NCBI GenBank assembly: GCA_963749895.1
Contig: CAVVOG010000002.1
Coordinates: 1-64,000, forward strand
Source: AC-51 sp963749895
Lineage (GTDB): Bacteria; Actinomycetota; UBA4738; HRBIN12
Length of the DNA stretch: 64,000 nt
Direction of reading: 5' to 3'
Within the stretch, counting starts at the first letter, position 1. Every line of letters starts with the position of its first letter. This document shows, piece by piece, positions 9,127 through 17,875 of this stretch. The notes under the pieces are model-generated. The model was not told where the DNA came from. It saw nothing but the letters and a program-made list of their open reading frames with translations, and made no database searches. A program made the translations under genes and the position numbers.

Positions 9127-10280
9127 GCTCAATGGTCGATGGCTCGACCGTTTTCGTCGCGGCGGTGGGCGCCGTCCACCGTGTCATCGACGTGGCCCAG
9201 CGAGAAGGAGCTGCCGCGGGCCTCCCGATGCTCGCTGACCGACTCGACACATTGCGCCGGCCGCGCGCTGAACCTGGCCCCCGCGGGGGGCTGAGCGCCA
9301 TGATCGAGCAAGTCCACTCGGCCATGATCTCGGTGATGGCCACATCTCTTCGCCATGAGGCCGCGGGGATCCTGGTCGAGCGCTTGCGGGACACCTCGAC
9401 CGTGGGCGAATTCGCCGACGACCCGTGGGCGCCTCTTGATCCGGGCGCCTCGGCCGCTCGGATGGACGCCGTCCGTTCGCGGATGCTTGTCGCGTCACGC
9501 TCGGCGTTGCGCGCCTGTCAGCATTTCCGGGAAACGGGGCGACCCGGCTACCTAAGGGACGCAGTGAAGATCCTCGAGTCCGCGAGTCTGTCCGAGATGC
9601 GGATCTCCGGATCGCGCCTCACCCCCGCCAGCTGCGACGAGGAGTTCGCAAGGCTCGGGGAAGCCCTTGATCAGTCGATCCCACCCTGTGCCTGGGCCTT
9701 CCTCGCCAAGGTGCTGCGTGACGAGGCCGCAGCTGCCTGCAGGGCGTCGGATCTGCGGATCGGGCCGAAGCTCAAGGCGCGTTTCGACGCATGGTTCACG
9801 CGTGGCGCGTGGGATATCGATCTCGAGTCGGTGCCGATGGTGACTGGGAAGTGGTTCGTCGGACCGGTCCAGGACGTTTGCGATTCGGCGCTCGAACGCG
9901 AGCACGAATCGAGGAGGGCCGAGGCAGCCCGGCGCGCCGAGCAGACGCGCCGATTCGATGAGTGGACGGCTCTGCGCGCCGCAGACAGCGCGGAAGACGA
10001 CTCACGAGTTCCTGCCGAGGACACGGCAGGCGAGGAGGAGGCCACCGATGAGGGACTTGCGGACTCAGTACGGCGGGCCGACGGCTACGTCCTCGTGAAC
10101 CTCCCTCAGGGCCCGGAGTACCTCCACCCCGCAATGGCGGAAGCGGTCCTTGCCAATCTCGAGCGGGACGCGCGTATCGAGCGGCAGCAGCGGGAGTATG
10201 AGGAGGTGCGGCGCGAGTACTACAGGAAGATCGGGAGACCCTACGAGCCACCACCCGTGCGCTACCACGGAGTCGATTAG
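9123..10280 (+). CDS. Unrecognised 385-aa protein coupled to HTH gene
   Basis: 385 residues, TTG start overlapping the previous stop by four bases. It is soluble, with no signal peptide or membrane span. The N-terminal 230 residues are mainly helical with a conserved-looking core (KVLRDEAAAACRASDLRIG, then WFTRGAWDIDLESVPMVTGK). The middle, about 255-315, is an acidic and charged linker of low complexity. The end contains a Glu/Arg-rich helix (ERQQREYEEVRREYYRK) and a proline-rich tail. No catalytic motif is recognised. Its position after the integrase and HTH gene suggests a function specific to the mobile element, such as replication, packaging or defence; this is not demonstrated. Confidence 0.55.
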   Translation: MSSMVDGSTVFVAAVGAVHRVIDVAQREGAAAGLPMLADRLDTLRRPRAEPGPRGGLSAMIEQVHSAMISVMATSLRHEAAGILVERLRDTSTVGEFADDPWAPLDPGASAARMDAVRSRMLVASRSALRACQHFRETGRPGYLRDAVKILESASLSEMRISGSRLTPASCDEEFARLGEALDQSIPPCAWAFLAKVLRDEAAAACRASDLRIGPKLKARFDAWFTRGAWDIDLESVPMVTGKWFVGPVQDVCDSALEREHESRRAEAARRAEQTRRFDEWTALRAADSAEDDSRVPAEDTAGEEEATDEGLADSVRRADGYVLVNLPQGPEYLHPAMAEAVLANLERDARIERQQREYEEVRREYYRKIGRPYEPPPVRYHGVD

Positions 10281-10424
10281 GGGGGACAAATCCGGCCAAA
10301 TCCGGACATCGGGATCGACGAGGTCCTCACGACACACGGCTAGGACTGGACCGCGCATCGAGCAGAGCTGGCCGACCGCACCGGGGACTACACGTTCCGT
10401 GCGGAGACGTGTACCCTCGGTGTC

Positions 10425-10676
10425 ATGGGCACCCAACGCCTGAACATCTCCCTGGACGAGGAGCGTGCCGAGAAGCTCGCACGGCTCGCCACACGTGCGC
10501 ACGTGAACGAAGGAACGCTCGCCCGATCGCTCCTGTCGGCCGCGATCGACGATGCCGATCCCGACGTCGACACGGTCGTCGGGGTGCTCGACGGCATCGA
10601 TGGCGCGTGGGAGCGGGCGCGGCTCGCACGCGAACAGGCTTCCTCGGGCGAGACGGTCGAACTCCGCGAGCTCTGA
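10425..10676 (+). CDS. Ribbon-helix-helix antitoxin of RelE/ParE-type pair
   Basis: 83 residues starting MGTQRLNISLDEERAEKLAR, the beta-strand plus two helices of a ribbon-helix-helix DNA-binding domain. This is followed by an acidic tail (DDADPDVDTVVGVLDG) that would wrap the toxin. The stop is three bases before the toxin GTG. Such antitoxins neutralise the partner and repress their own promoter. No clear operator was identified upstream, although 10281-10424 is AT-poor and featureless. Confidence 0.8.
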   Translation: MGTQRLNISLDEERAEKLARLATRAHVNEGTLARSLLSAAIDDADPDVDTVVGVLDGIDGAWERARLAREQASSGETVELREL

Positions 10677-10679
10677 GCC

Positions 10680-10967
10680 GTGACCCGGGTCGAGGTCACG
10701 CGCGTTGCCCTCGAGGACCTCGATCGGTTGATCGCCGTCCTCACGCTGCCGGCCGATGCCCGGTCCAGGGTCAGGGCGAGCCTCGAACCCCTCGCGCGGA
10801 TCCCGCGCCTGGGACCCGAGCTGACGGGGCGATGGCAGGGACTCCGATCCATCCTCGGCCCGTGGCGATGGATGCTCATCGTCTACGAGTACGACGAGGC
10901 CGATGACCGGATCGTGATCCTGACGATCCACGATGCCCGGTCGTCCTCCGCGGTGACCGGCGGCTGA
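10680..10967 (+). CDS. RelE/ParE-family toxin
   Basis: 95 residues from GTG 10680, three bases after the antitoxin stop. The RelE/ParE fold is recognisable in VTRVALEDLDRLI, then PRLGPELTGRWQGLRSIL and the strand pair WRWMLIVYEYDEADDRIVIL ending in DARSSSA. It would be an mRNA interferase or gyrase poison when freed from the antitoxin; which one cannot be told. Its last 19 codons and about 60 bases of downstream sequence recur in degenerate form at 12819-12940. Confidence 0.8.
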   Translation: MTRVEVTRVALEDLDRLIAVLTLPADARSRVRASLEPLARIPRLGPELTGRWQGLRSILGPWRWMLIVYEYDEADDRIVILTIHDARSSSAVTGG

Positions 10968-11120
10968 CGCGTCGGCGCGAACCCCAAGGCTGACCGGCGG
11001 AAGATCGCTCGACCGACGGACGGCTCAACTCCGTCTGAGCCATGACGCACGGGGCCGGGCAGGACCGCGTGTTCGTCGATGGATAGGGGTCCACCAGCCG
11101 TTCACGGCAGAGCATGGGCC

Positions 11121-11290
11121 TCAGCCCACCACCTGATACAGGCGCCAACGGTCGGGGACGCCCTTCAGCTCGTGCTCACCGGCGTCGTCGAAGGTGAGGC
11201 CGGAGCCCGCGACGAGGTCCTTGACCGTCTGGGACACGAGCACCTGCGACGGTCCGGCCTTCGCACCGACCCTGGCCCCGATCGCGACCC
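11121..11290 (-). pseudogene. Relic of a class III adenylate cyclase C-terminus
   Basis: Translating the minus strand from about 11290 gives VAIGARVGAKAGPSQVLVSQ, continuing through TVKDLVAGSG and ending HELKGVPDRWRLYQVVG with a stop at 11121-11123. This is the standard end of adenylate cyclase catalytic domains (GARVxAxAxPGEVLVS ... LKGVPxxWxLYxV). Upstream the reading becomes unrelated, so the nucleotide-binding and metal sites are gone. It is an abandoned fragment lying between the toxin gene and the lipoprotein gene. Confidence 0.6.
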
Positions 11291-11411
11291 CCAGCCTTGC
11301 CCGTGGCCGACAGCAGCATGAGGCACCCGATGCCCACGAGGGCGATGATCGCGCGAGCGGTCCCTTGCTGGCGTTCGCCTACCGGGGCTGAACCTCGCGA
11401 CGTGAGGGCAC

Positions 11412-12686
11412 CTACGACGACGGCAGGTCTTGACCTTCGAGCCTGAACGCGGTGAGACCGCCCGGCCATAGCTCGACGAAGACCCTCTCGCGCGCGACGG
11501 CGGCCGGTCCTGCCAAGTTGGAGCGCCCGCGGCCACCCGACCAGGCGATCGGCTCCCCGCTAGCCCGGTCGATCGCGATGAGCCCACCGAGATGACCCTT
11601 CCTTCCCTGGCACGGCACGAGGACCACGTCGCCGGCAACCGTGGGTGCGGCACCGCACGAGTCGACGTCGAGGTCCGTCCGCCATACGATCGTGCCGTTT
11701 CGAGCCTGGATGGCCAGCACCTCTCCCGCCCCTGTGCCCACGTAGACGATCGCTCCGTTAGCGGTTGGCGGCCCCGGCTCGTGCAGGCGGACCTTCCACA
11801 GCGCCGCGCCATCCTCGATCGCGAACGCCCGGAGATTCCCTCCTCCCGACCGGTACGTCGCTACGAACGCCCTGCCCTGCGCTGCTGCTGCGCCGTCGAC
11901 GGTCTGCCCGCCGACCCTGACGCCCCAACGGAGCTCACCGGTGCGGAGTTCGAGCGCGCGGAGACCCCCGGAGACTGGGACCACGGCCACGTCTCCCTGG
12001 GTCGCCCCCGACCTGAACGGCGAGCCCTCGTAGTGCGTCCAGAGCACACTGCCGTCCTGCGCACTCAGACCCACGAGCGTGGCGCCAGGGCCTCCACCAC
12101 TCGTACCCAGCACGACACCCTGCGACACGAGCGGCGCGAATTCCATCGTCGTCCCTCCGCCGGGCAACAACGTGCGCCAGAGCTCAGAGCCGTTGCCGGC
12201 ATCCAGGGCGCAGAGGAAGGCCCGCGTCGAGCCGTCAGGGGAAAGCTCGTTCCCGAGCACGAAGATCCGATCGTAGGTCCATCGTCCGGCCAGCCCCGAG
12301 GCGCCGTCAGCCCCGCGCCAGCTCCAACCAGGGGTGCCGTCCACGAGAGCGAAGGACCTCACGCCCTCTTCTCCAGCCTGCCCAACGATCGTGACGACGC
12401 GTGATCCGAGCACCACCGGGCGGACAGGGTCGGCCCAGCCTCCAGTCCGCTGCGTCCATTCTGGGACCAAGACGGGAAGCGGTGGGGGTGTGGGGGTGGG
12501 CACGATGGTCGGCTCGTGCCCAGGCTCGGTCCCGTCAGGGGCCCACGCGTGGGTAGGCGAAGCGTCCGCGGACGTTGCTGACGGCTCCTCACGGCCGAGG
12601 CCACATGCGGCCGATGCGACCAGCACGACCGCGAGTACGGCCACGGCCGAGACGTTACCCCGTCGTTGCATCATCAGCGGCCTCAC
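11412..12686 (-). CDS. PQQ-like beta-propeller lipoprotein
   Basis: 424 residues from GTG 12686; ATG at 12674 is also possible. It has a hydrophobic signal with lipobox ending at Cys28 (VASAAC), then a Pro/Thr-rich linker (about 35-70), then repeated blades with the PQQ/quinoprotein pattern: ALDAGNGSELWRTLL, GLSAQDGSVLWTHY, ALELRTGELRWGVRV and AIQARNGTIVWRTDL. It should be a surface-anchored propeller of seven or eight blades. Enzyme residues of quinoprotein dehydrogenases are not evident, so a binding or scaffolding role is more likely. A cyclase relic lies downstream and a relic RelE tail upstream. Confidence 0.82.
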   Translation of the reverse strand: MRPLMMQRRGNVSAVAVLAVVLVASAACGLGREEPSATSADASPTHAWAPDGTEPGHEPTIVPTPTPPPLPVLVPEWTQRTGGWADPVRPVVLGSRVVTIVGQAGEEGVRSFALVDGTPGWSWRGADGASGLAGRWTYDRIFVLGNELSPDGSTRAFLCALDAGNGSELWRTLLPGGGTTMEFAPLVSQGVVLGTSGGGPGATLVGLSAQDGSVLWTHYEGSPFRSGATQGDVAVVPVSGGLRALELRTGELRWGVRVGGQTVDGAAAAQGRAFVATYRSGGGNLRAFAIEDGAALWKVRLHEPGPPTANGAIVYVGTGAGEVLAIQARNGTIVWRTDLDVDSCGAAPTVAGDVVLVPCQGRKGHLGGLIAIDRASGEPIAWSGGRGRSNLAGPAAVARERVFVELWPGGLTAFRLEGQDLPSS

Positions 12687-12818
12687 GTGCGTCCGTTGGC
12701 AGTGTCCCGTGCCCTCCCGACGTGGTCATAGGGTCCAACGTCCACCGAAGATCGAGCCCGCTCGCCCTTCGGCTGCAGCCCCGTCAGCCACGACGGATCG
12801 CGCCCGACGAATCCGAGG

Positions 12819-12881
12819 GACACGGTCGTGATCCTGACGAGCTACGGTGCGCGGTCGTCCTCTGCGGTGGCGGGCGACTGA
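12819..12881 (+). pseudogene. Relic of a RelE-type toxin 3' end
   Basis: The reading DTVVILTSYGARSSSAVAGD-stop mirrors the end of the intact toxin (DRIVILTIHDARSSSAVTGG-stop at 10967). DNA similarity continues about 60 bases past both stops (TCGGCGC, then GTCGCTCGACCGAC versus ATCGCTCGACCGAC). Nothing recognisable as the rest of a toxin or antitoxin precedes it. The two similar tracts flank the lipoprotein gene as imperfect direct repeats about 1.9 kb apart. Confidence 0.6.
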
Positions 12882-13080
12882 GGTGTCGGCGCCAACCGCG
12901 GGCTCGCCAAACGGGTCGCTCGACCGACACACGAGTGATGTTGGGACCCCGCGTCGGACACCGAGCATCGGCGCGCACACCAGTGCACCCTCGGGACGTC
13001 GGCGCCCGCCTGGCGACGGTCGAGCTGGGTGAGGAGTGAACCCGACGGCGCAGCGAAGGTGTCACGAGAGGTGATGCACG

Positions 13081-13497
13081 ATGATCGCCCAGCCCGACGG
13101 ATACCTCCAGATCGAGGGCTGGGTGATCGCGGCGTTCCTGGGGATGGCCGCGTTCGCGTTCGGGCTCGTGCTGGCGCTCGTGGCCCTCTCGTTGCGCTCC
13201 CGGTCGGGGCGTGGACGACCAGGCTTCGCGGTCATCGTGGTCACGTGTGCCGTCGTGAGCATGATCGGCGGGGTCGGCATGATCGGGAAGACCGAGCATC
13301 ACGACTTGCTCGACTGCACGGGGCCGAGTGAACCCTTGGACGAGTGTCCGAAGAGTGAAGACTCATACACGCCACAAGGCGTGCTCGCGATCACCTTCGG
13401 GCTCGGGTTGGCGGCGCTCGGCGTCCAGCTCGTACGCGAGCCACCCGAGGCAAAGGCGAAGGACCCGGATGCTCACCGATCCCGCGCCGCCACATGA
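13081..13497 (+). CDS. Small membrane protein, three predicted helices
   Basis: 138 residues from ATG 13081 with GAGAGGTGA upstream. Hydrophobic helices lie at about 13-37 (VIAAFLGMAAFAFGLVLALV), 47-68 (FAVIVVTCAVVSMIGGVGMI) and 101-116 (GVLAITFGLGLAALGVQLV). The loop between helices two and three holds two cysteines (LLDCTGPSEPLDECPKSE) that could pair outside the membrane. The tail is charged. No family is recognised and the gene is not in an operon. Confidence 0.6.
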   Translation: MIAQPDGYLQIEGWVIAAFLGMAAFAFGLVLALVALSLRSRSGRGRPGFAVIVVTCAVVSMIGGVGMIGKTEHHDLLDCTGPSEPLDECPKSEDSYTPQGVLAITFGLGLAALGVQLVREPPEAKAKDPDAHRSRAAT

Positions 13498-13628
13498 GCA
13501 CGTCAGTGCTGAGGGGCGGGACAGGACATCCGAGGGCGATGGGTCCTGGCCGTCATGGGTCCTCACCCCATGGAGGTCTTCCCTCCCCTCGAGCGCCCCG
13601 ACGGGATCGGGACGCGAGGGCCCGGCGC

Positions 13629-14834
13629 TCATCGCCGCCAGCGCTCGAGGCGATCCCCGGAAGCGACGAACAGCGCTCCGGGGGTTGTCGCGACCGCCGC
13701 GACCATGCCCGTCCGCGGCCGCTCTCGGATGAGCGTCCCGTCCCGGGCGTACCGTCGCACCACGCTCGAGGGGTGATGGGGGCGGTCGCGGACGGCCGCG
13801 ACGTACACGGCCCCCCACGGCGCGATCGAGACCGACGTCACCTCGCGGGTCGGCGTCCGATCGCCCCAGCGGTGGGACCAGAGTCGGTTCCCCCGCGTGT
13901 CGAACGCGCCGACCCAGGCGCGCGAGCGGAACGCGGGCACGTACGCGAGGGTCGGCGGTTGCCCGTCGACGTAGCCGCCGACCACCACGAGTCCCGGCCG
14001 CACAGCGACCGAAACGGCGTCGTCGCGGTCCGCGCGCCCTGGGTCGCGGAACGTCCGGCTCCACCGGACGGCACCCGCGCGCGACAGCTGCTGGATCAGC
14101 AGATCCTCGTCGGACGGTGGATCGGTCAGATCGTCACGGTGCGTGCGGTCGACGTGGCCGACCGCGTACACGAGCCCGTTGGGACCGATCGCGACGTCGC
14201 CGACCCCGTCGAACGTCCCGGAGATGCCGGGAGCCTCGAAGTCCCGTCGCCACTCGAGCCCACCGGCGGCGTCGAAGGCCCACACCTGACCGTCGTGGAA
14301 GATCCCGCCGTAGTTCGACGACGCGTAGAAGTTGATGGCCGCGACCACGCCGCGCCTGTCGGCCGCGAGCCCGGAGATCTCACCGCCGATCGCCTGCGGC
14401 GGCAGCGGGATCCGCACCTTCCACCGCAGCGCTCCCGACGACGAGTGGCGGCGGATCACCGCGTAGACGGGTGGCGACAGGTCGTGCTTCCTGATCCGGT
14501 GGCTCGATCCTGCCACGTACGCGCCGCCACCCGGCGCCGCGACCACCGCAGTCCCTCTCGCAGAGAAGGACAACCCCGGACGCCAGGTGCGCCAGATCAG
14601 CCTGCCGGCGGGGCCGTACCTCGCGGCGACCATGCGCCCGCCTTCGTCCGTCAACCTCGTGCCGGCGATGTACACGCTCCCGTCCTCGGCCGCGTCGATC
14701 GAGGCGACCGACGCCCGCGTCTCGCGCCACCAGACGACGCCGTCGCCCGCGGCGACCGGCGTGGCTCCCCACACGGCTGCGGATATGAACACCACGCCGA
14801 CGGAAACGATCCGGGTCCAGCGCATCTCCCGCAT
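13629..14834 (-). CDS. Secreted beta-propeller (SBBP-like) protein
   Basis: 401 residues with GAGAGGGCGGAC before the ATG. An N-terminal signal peptide (RIVSVGVVFISAAVWGATPV, cleavage near AAG) leads into repeated blades. Each blade has a 'GGxYVAG ... LRW' pattern: EDGSVYIAGTRLT, GGGAYVAGSSHR, NGLVYAVGHVDRT, LVVVGGYVDGQ and WGAVYVAAVRDR. This matches seven-bladed SBBP/delta-60-type propellers exported by actinobacteria. No catalytic residues are recognised. It is convergent with the small membrane protein gene. Confidence 0.75.
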   Translation of the reverse strand: MREMRWTRIVSVGVVFISAAVWGATPVAAGDGVVWWRETRASVASIDAAEDGSVYIAGTRLTDEGGRMVAARYGPAGRLIWRTWRPGLSFSARGTAVVAAPGGGAYVAGSSHRIRKHDLSPPVYAVIRRHSSSGALRWKVRIPLPPQAIGGEISGLAADRRGVVAAINFYASSNYGGIFHDGQVWAFDAAGGLEWRRDFEAPGISGTFDGVGDVAIGPNGLVYAVGHVDRTHRDDLTDPPSDEDLLIQQLSRAGAVRWSRTFRDPGRADRDDAVSVAVRPGLVVVGGYVDGQPPTLAYVPAFRSRAWVGAFDTRGNRLWSHRWGDRTPTREVTSVSIAPWGAVYVAAVRDRPHHPSSVVRRYARDGTLIRERPRTGMVAAVATTPGALFVASGDRLERWRR

Positions 14835-15506
14835 GTCCGCCCTCTCGGCCCACGGTAGTCCCGGCCTCCGCTGCGGCTAGGGCTAGGGGCCCCGGGCAGC
14901 CCAGGACCGATCGCAGGGAAGTGTCAGTACGAGGCAGGCTCACAGCCGATCAAGACGTCGCCCGCGTCCCATGCGATCAACGCGTCACGGCCCGGTCCAC
15001 ATCGCAGGACGTCCTTCGGGCGCCCATCGAGGGCGTCGAGTTCGTCCGACCCGATCCCACCCACGAGCAGATCGACGCGCCGGCAGAGATCGAACTCGGA
15101 TTCGTAGCGCTGTGGCCGAGCGACCGCTCGATCGACTGATCGTCATGCCGATCCTCTCGGTGACGACTCGCGGTGCCCGGGGACCGTGTCTCGTGGCGCA
15201 CCCACGCTGGCATCGATGGGGTCATCGAAGACACGCATGACCGGTGGTGGACCCCGGATCGACGGCCCGGCTGCGATGGCGGGGACCCCGTCATCGGTCG
15301 GAAGCGCCAACTGTGCCGCGAGCGTGTCGTTCCCGGTCGCTATCCTCGTAGGTGCATCGGGAGTGACCCGGCGGATCCGGGTCCGGCAACCTGGGACGGA
15401 CGACCCAAGGTGCCTTCCTGCCTCGGCGGGGATGCGGCCCTCGGAAAGGGGGCAACGAAACGTCCGCGCGTTCGCGCTCCCGGGCCTGAGCACCAGGAGG
15501 TCCGCG
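14835..15506. other. Long non-coding stretch, one doubtful ORF
   Basis: 672 bases between the propeller gene and the tandem small genes. A plus-strand frame at 14921-15139 ends in EGVEFVRPDPTHEQIDAPAE, a plausible protein tail, but its beginning is arginine-rich without a ribosome site. It may be a fragment. Nothing else is recognised. Confidence 0.35.
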
Positions 15507-15800
15507 ATGTCGTTGATCCCGCTCGAACCCGAGACCGACCCGCTGTACGGCGACGTCCCGACTCCAGGATCTCCGCATGGTGCGTCCACTGCAAGGCGTT
15601 CGTCGCCGCACGCCGTCACCTGTTCCACGAGCACGGCATGATCGAGGGAGCAGCTGCTCGAGACCAGCTGCTCGGTGCTGCTTCGCTGGCACCTCGAGGC
15701 GCACGGCCTGCCGCTCCGTCAGCCGAGGTTGGAAAGGTCGTTCCCCTGGTCGCTCGTCGGCGGCGTCCACGCGCTCGAAGAGAAGGGAGCTCGAACATGA
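15507..15800 (+). pseudogene. Frameshifted tandem paralogue of the gene at 15797
   Basis: ATG 15507 has AGGAGG seven bases upstream and the reading begins MSLIPLEPETDPLYGDVP. To keep similarity with the next gene the frame must shift about three times: to QDLRMVRPLQ, then AFVAARRHLFHEHG, then SVLLRWHLEAHGLPL through FPWSLVGGVHALEEKGA. The last frame ends in a TGA overlapping the next ATG (ATGA at 15797-15800). The intact neighbour reads DPLYGDRPIEDLRMPLP ... ARRHLVHDHG ... LELHLRAHG ... VPFAMVGHVH at matching places. It was therefore once a coupled duplicate, or it carries indel errors. Confidence 0.6.
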
Positions 15801-16087
15801 GCGACCCCCTCTACGGCGACCGCCCGATCGAGGATCTGCGGATGCCGCTCCCCGCCAAAGCCCTCATCCAAGCGCGACGCCATCTGGTCCACGACCACGG
15901 GCTGCATCCGGCGTCGTGGAGCTCGCTCCGCGTGCTCGAGCTGCACCTGCGGGCGCACGGGCTGAGCCCCGGCGCCGCGGGCGGCCATGCGGTGCCCTTC
16001 GCGATGGTCGGGCACGTCCACGACGCGGTAGCCAGACAGGAGGAGCGGCGGGCCTTCTTGGAGCGACACGAAGGGATCGGGCTCTGA
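15797..16087 (+). CDS. Small soluble protein of unknown family
   Basis: 96 residues, with GAAGGGAG before ATG 15797. It begins MSDPLYGDRPIEDLRMPLP and contains a helical ARRHLVHDHG ... LRVLELHLRAHGL core and an acidic/basic tail (DAVARQEERRAFLERHEG). His residues recur in the core (HLVHDHGLH, HVH). No fold is recognised. It follows a broken paralogue by an ATGA overlap. Confidence 0.6.
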   Translation: MSDPLYGDRPIEDLRMPLPAKALIQARRHLVHDHGLHPASWSSLRVLELHLRAHGLSPGAAGGHAVPFAMVGHVHDAVARQEERRAFLERHEGIGL

Positions 16088-16266
16088 GGACGTGCGCCGC
16101 TCGGTGCGGCAGCTCGACCAGGACGTCCTCGGCCGGCCACTCCTGGTCGTGGGAGGCCTCAGGACGAGGTCGGTGGCGGCACGAGGCGCCCTTCGGCATC
16201 CGGGTCGTTCGCACCTGCCGTGCCGCCGACCCCCCCGACTACGGTCGAGCCCGGGAGGTGGGAAGG

Positions 16267-16863
16267 ATGAAGGCGTGGCGATGGGGAGCGCTCGTGGCGA
16301 CGATGCTGCTCGTGTCGGCGGTCTCGGGAGCGACAGCGGCGACGTTGATCACCGGACGCGACGTGAAGGACGGGTCGCTCACCGGGAGGGACATCCGCGA
16401 CGGGACGCTTGCGGGGCGGGAGATCAAGAACAAGAGCCTGGGTCTCGCCGACGTGTCCCGCAACGTGCGTCGGTCGATGGTCGTCCCGCGGATCCCGTCG
16501 GGGATGACCGTGACGGGCGAGGAGCTCTGGAGCTTCAGCGCCGACACGGCCTCGGAGTTCCGCATCACCGTTTCTCTGCCGGGAGATCCGGGCAGGGACC
16601 TGACCCACTCGAGGGTGAACTTCGCTGTTCACGCCTCCGTCGATGACGGCGACCCTGCGTGCGATGGCAACGTCGAGGAGCCGACCGCCCCACCCGGGAA
16701 GGTGTGCCTCTACCTGATCGGCTACACCACGGACGTCTCGTCCGTGGCAGGGGATGCCCAGGACGTGCTCACACGGAGCGGGTTCGTCGTCAGGTGGAAC
16801 GACGACGCCTCGAACACCAGCTACACGTACCTCCACTTCTCCTGGGCCTACACGGCGCCCTGA
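16267..16863 (+). CDS. Secreted protein with KDGSLTGRDIRDGTL repeats
   Basis: 198 residues from ATG 16267. A signal peptide (WGALVATMLLVSAVSGATAA) is followed by degenerate pentapeptide-like units, GRDVKDGSLTGRDIRDGTLA then GREIKNKSLGLADV. Such units are common in exported proteins of Thermoleophilia and related actinobacteria. The C-terminal 120 residues form a predicted beta-rich domain (EFRITVSLPGDPG, FAVHASVDDGDPACDG, VCLYLIGYTTDV) with two cysteines. It is probably an extracellular or wall-associated protein; function is unknown. Confidence 0.72.
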   Translation: MKAWRWGALVATMLLVSAVSGATAATLITGRDVKDGSLTGRDIRDGTLAGREIKNKSLGLADVSRNVRRSMVVPRIPSGMTVTGEELWSFSADTASEFRITVSLPGDPGRDLTHSRVNFAVHASVDDGDPACDGNVEEPTAPPGKVCLYLIGYTTDVSSVAGDAQDVLTRSGFVVRWNDDASNTSYTYLHFSWAYTAP

Positions 16864-16895
16864 ATGCGGTTCGCTCGCTCGGTGCTGCGTACCTC

Positions 16896-16946
16896 CGAGG
16901 AGCCGGCTCCCGGCGACGGTCGATAGACCGCGCGCCCGCCTCCCCG
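16896..16946 (+). repeat. 51-bp exact repeat, copy 1
   Basis: Identical over 51 bases to 22084-22134. It contains the 12-base palindrome GGAGCCGGCTCC. It is not within a recognised gene. In copy 2 the repeat is joined directly to the tail of the VOC-family gene, which in copy 1 lies about 0.6 kb downstream. Confidence 0.85.
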
Positions 16947-17219
16947 TGGGCGACCGGCAGTTGGACGGGCCTGGACCCGGAGGTGCTCGTCCTGCTCTTC
17001 GTCCGGCTCGTGGTCGCCCTGGCCGGCATGCGCGTGTCCATCGACCCCGGGCGGCCCGGCGAGATCCCCTGGGGTCCCCCACTTCGCGCCATGAGTCCGA
17101 CCGATCGCCCAGCGAAGAGGAGATCTGCATGATCTGTCGAGTCTCGACGGTTCTGGGCTGCGCCCTGGTCGCCACTTCCTATGGACACGGGGACTCCACG
17201 GGGGCAACATCGGCAGCGC

Positions 17220-17630
17220 ATGGTCAGCCGCTTCTCCGAGATCGTCGTCGATTGCCACGAGCCGCGGCGGCTCGCCGAGTTCTGGTGCGCGGTGCTCGGC
17301 TACCGCGTGCTCGACGAGGAGGAAGGGGCGATCGAGATCGGGCCCCCGGACGTCTCGACCGAGGACGACTGGGCCGAGTGGGAGGCCCGGCTCCGCCGAG
17401 AGCCGACGCCCCCGACGATCGTGTTCATCGTCGTGCCCGAGGGCAAGACCGTGAAGAACCGGCTGCACATCGACGTGAGCCCGATCGACACGTCCCAGCC
17501 CGAGGAGGTCGAGCGGCTGCTCGCCCTCGGGGCGACGAGGGCCGACATCGGCCAGGGGGACGTGTCGTGGACCGTGCTGCGCGACCCCGAGGGCAACGAG
17601 TTCTGCGTCCTCCGGAGCCTGGCACCCTGA
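17220..17630 (+). CDS. VOC-superfamily (glyoxalase-like) protein
   Basis: 136 residues from ATG 17220 (MVSRFSEIVVDCHEPRRLAE); an in-frame upstream codon at 17181 adds an unlikely basic tail. It has the glyoxalase-like 'FWCAVLGYRV' strand-helix, the LHIDVSP strand with a metal-ligand-type His, and the ending DPEGNEFCVL typical of VOC proteins (final Glu ligand). It is likely a monomeric or dimeric metalloprotein acting on a small substrate or giving drug resistance; substrate is unknown. Its last 59 bases are repeated almost exactly at 22139-22197. Confidence 0.85.
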   Translation: MVSRFSEIVVDCHEPRRLAEFWCAVLGYRVLDEEEGAIEIGPPDVSTEDDWAEWEARLRREPTPPTIVFIVVPEGKTVKNRLHIDVSPIDTSQPEEVERLLALGATRADIGQGDVSWTVLRDPEGNEFCVLRSLAP

Positions 17631-17875
17631 CGATGAGCCTCACCGCCGCCGCCTCGGGCCCCGAACGACATCCGGACGACACACGCTGAGGAAAGCGATC
17701 GCGTGTTGGTCAGAGCCGATGTGGGGGCCACCTCCTCCCCTTCCGGCGACACGCGGTCCTCGAACCGCGATCCATCAGGTGCGGCAACGTGTCGAGTGAC
17801 CGCCCACCGTGACCGGTGCGAAAGACCCTTGGCTCACCCGCGACCGGTGCAAGGCTGTGCACGGAGGGATCGGCG

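Noticed and set aside
14921..15139. Possible small gene
   Set aside because: No ribosome site, arginine-rich first half and no recognisable motif; only the tail looks protein-like.
16947..17132. Transposase remnant between the repeat and the VOC gene
   Set aside because: The reading VLVLLFVRLVVALAGMRVSI looked transposase-like, but no DDE motif, terminal repeats or family match could be supported.
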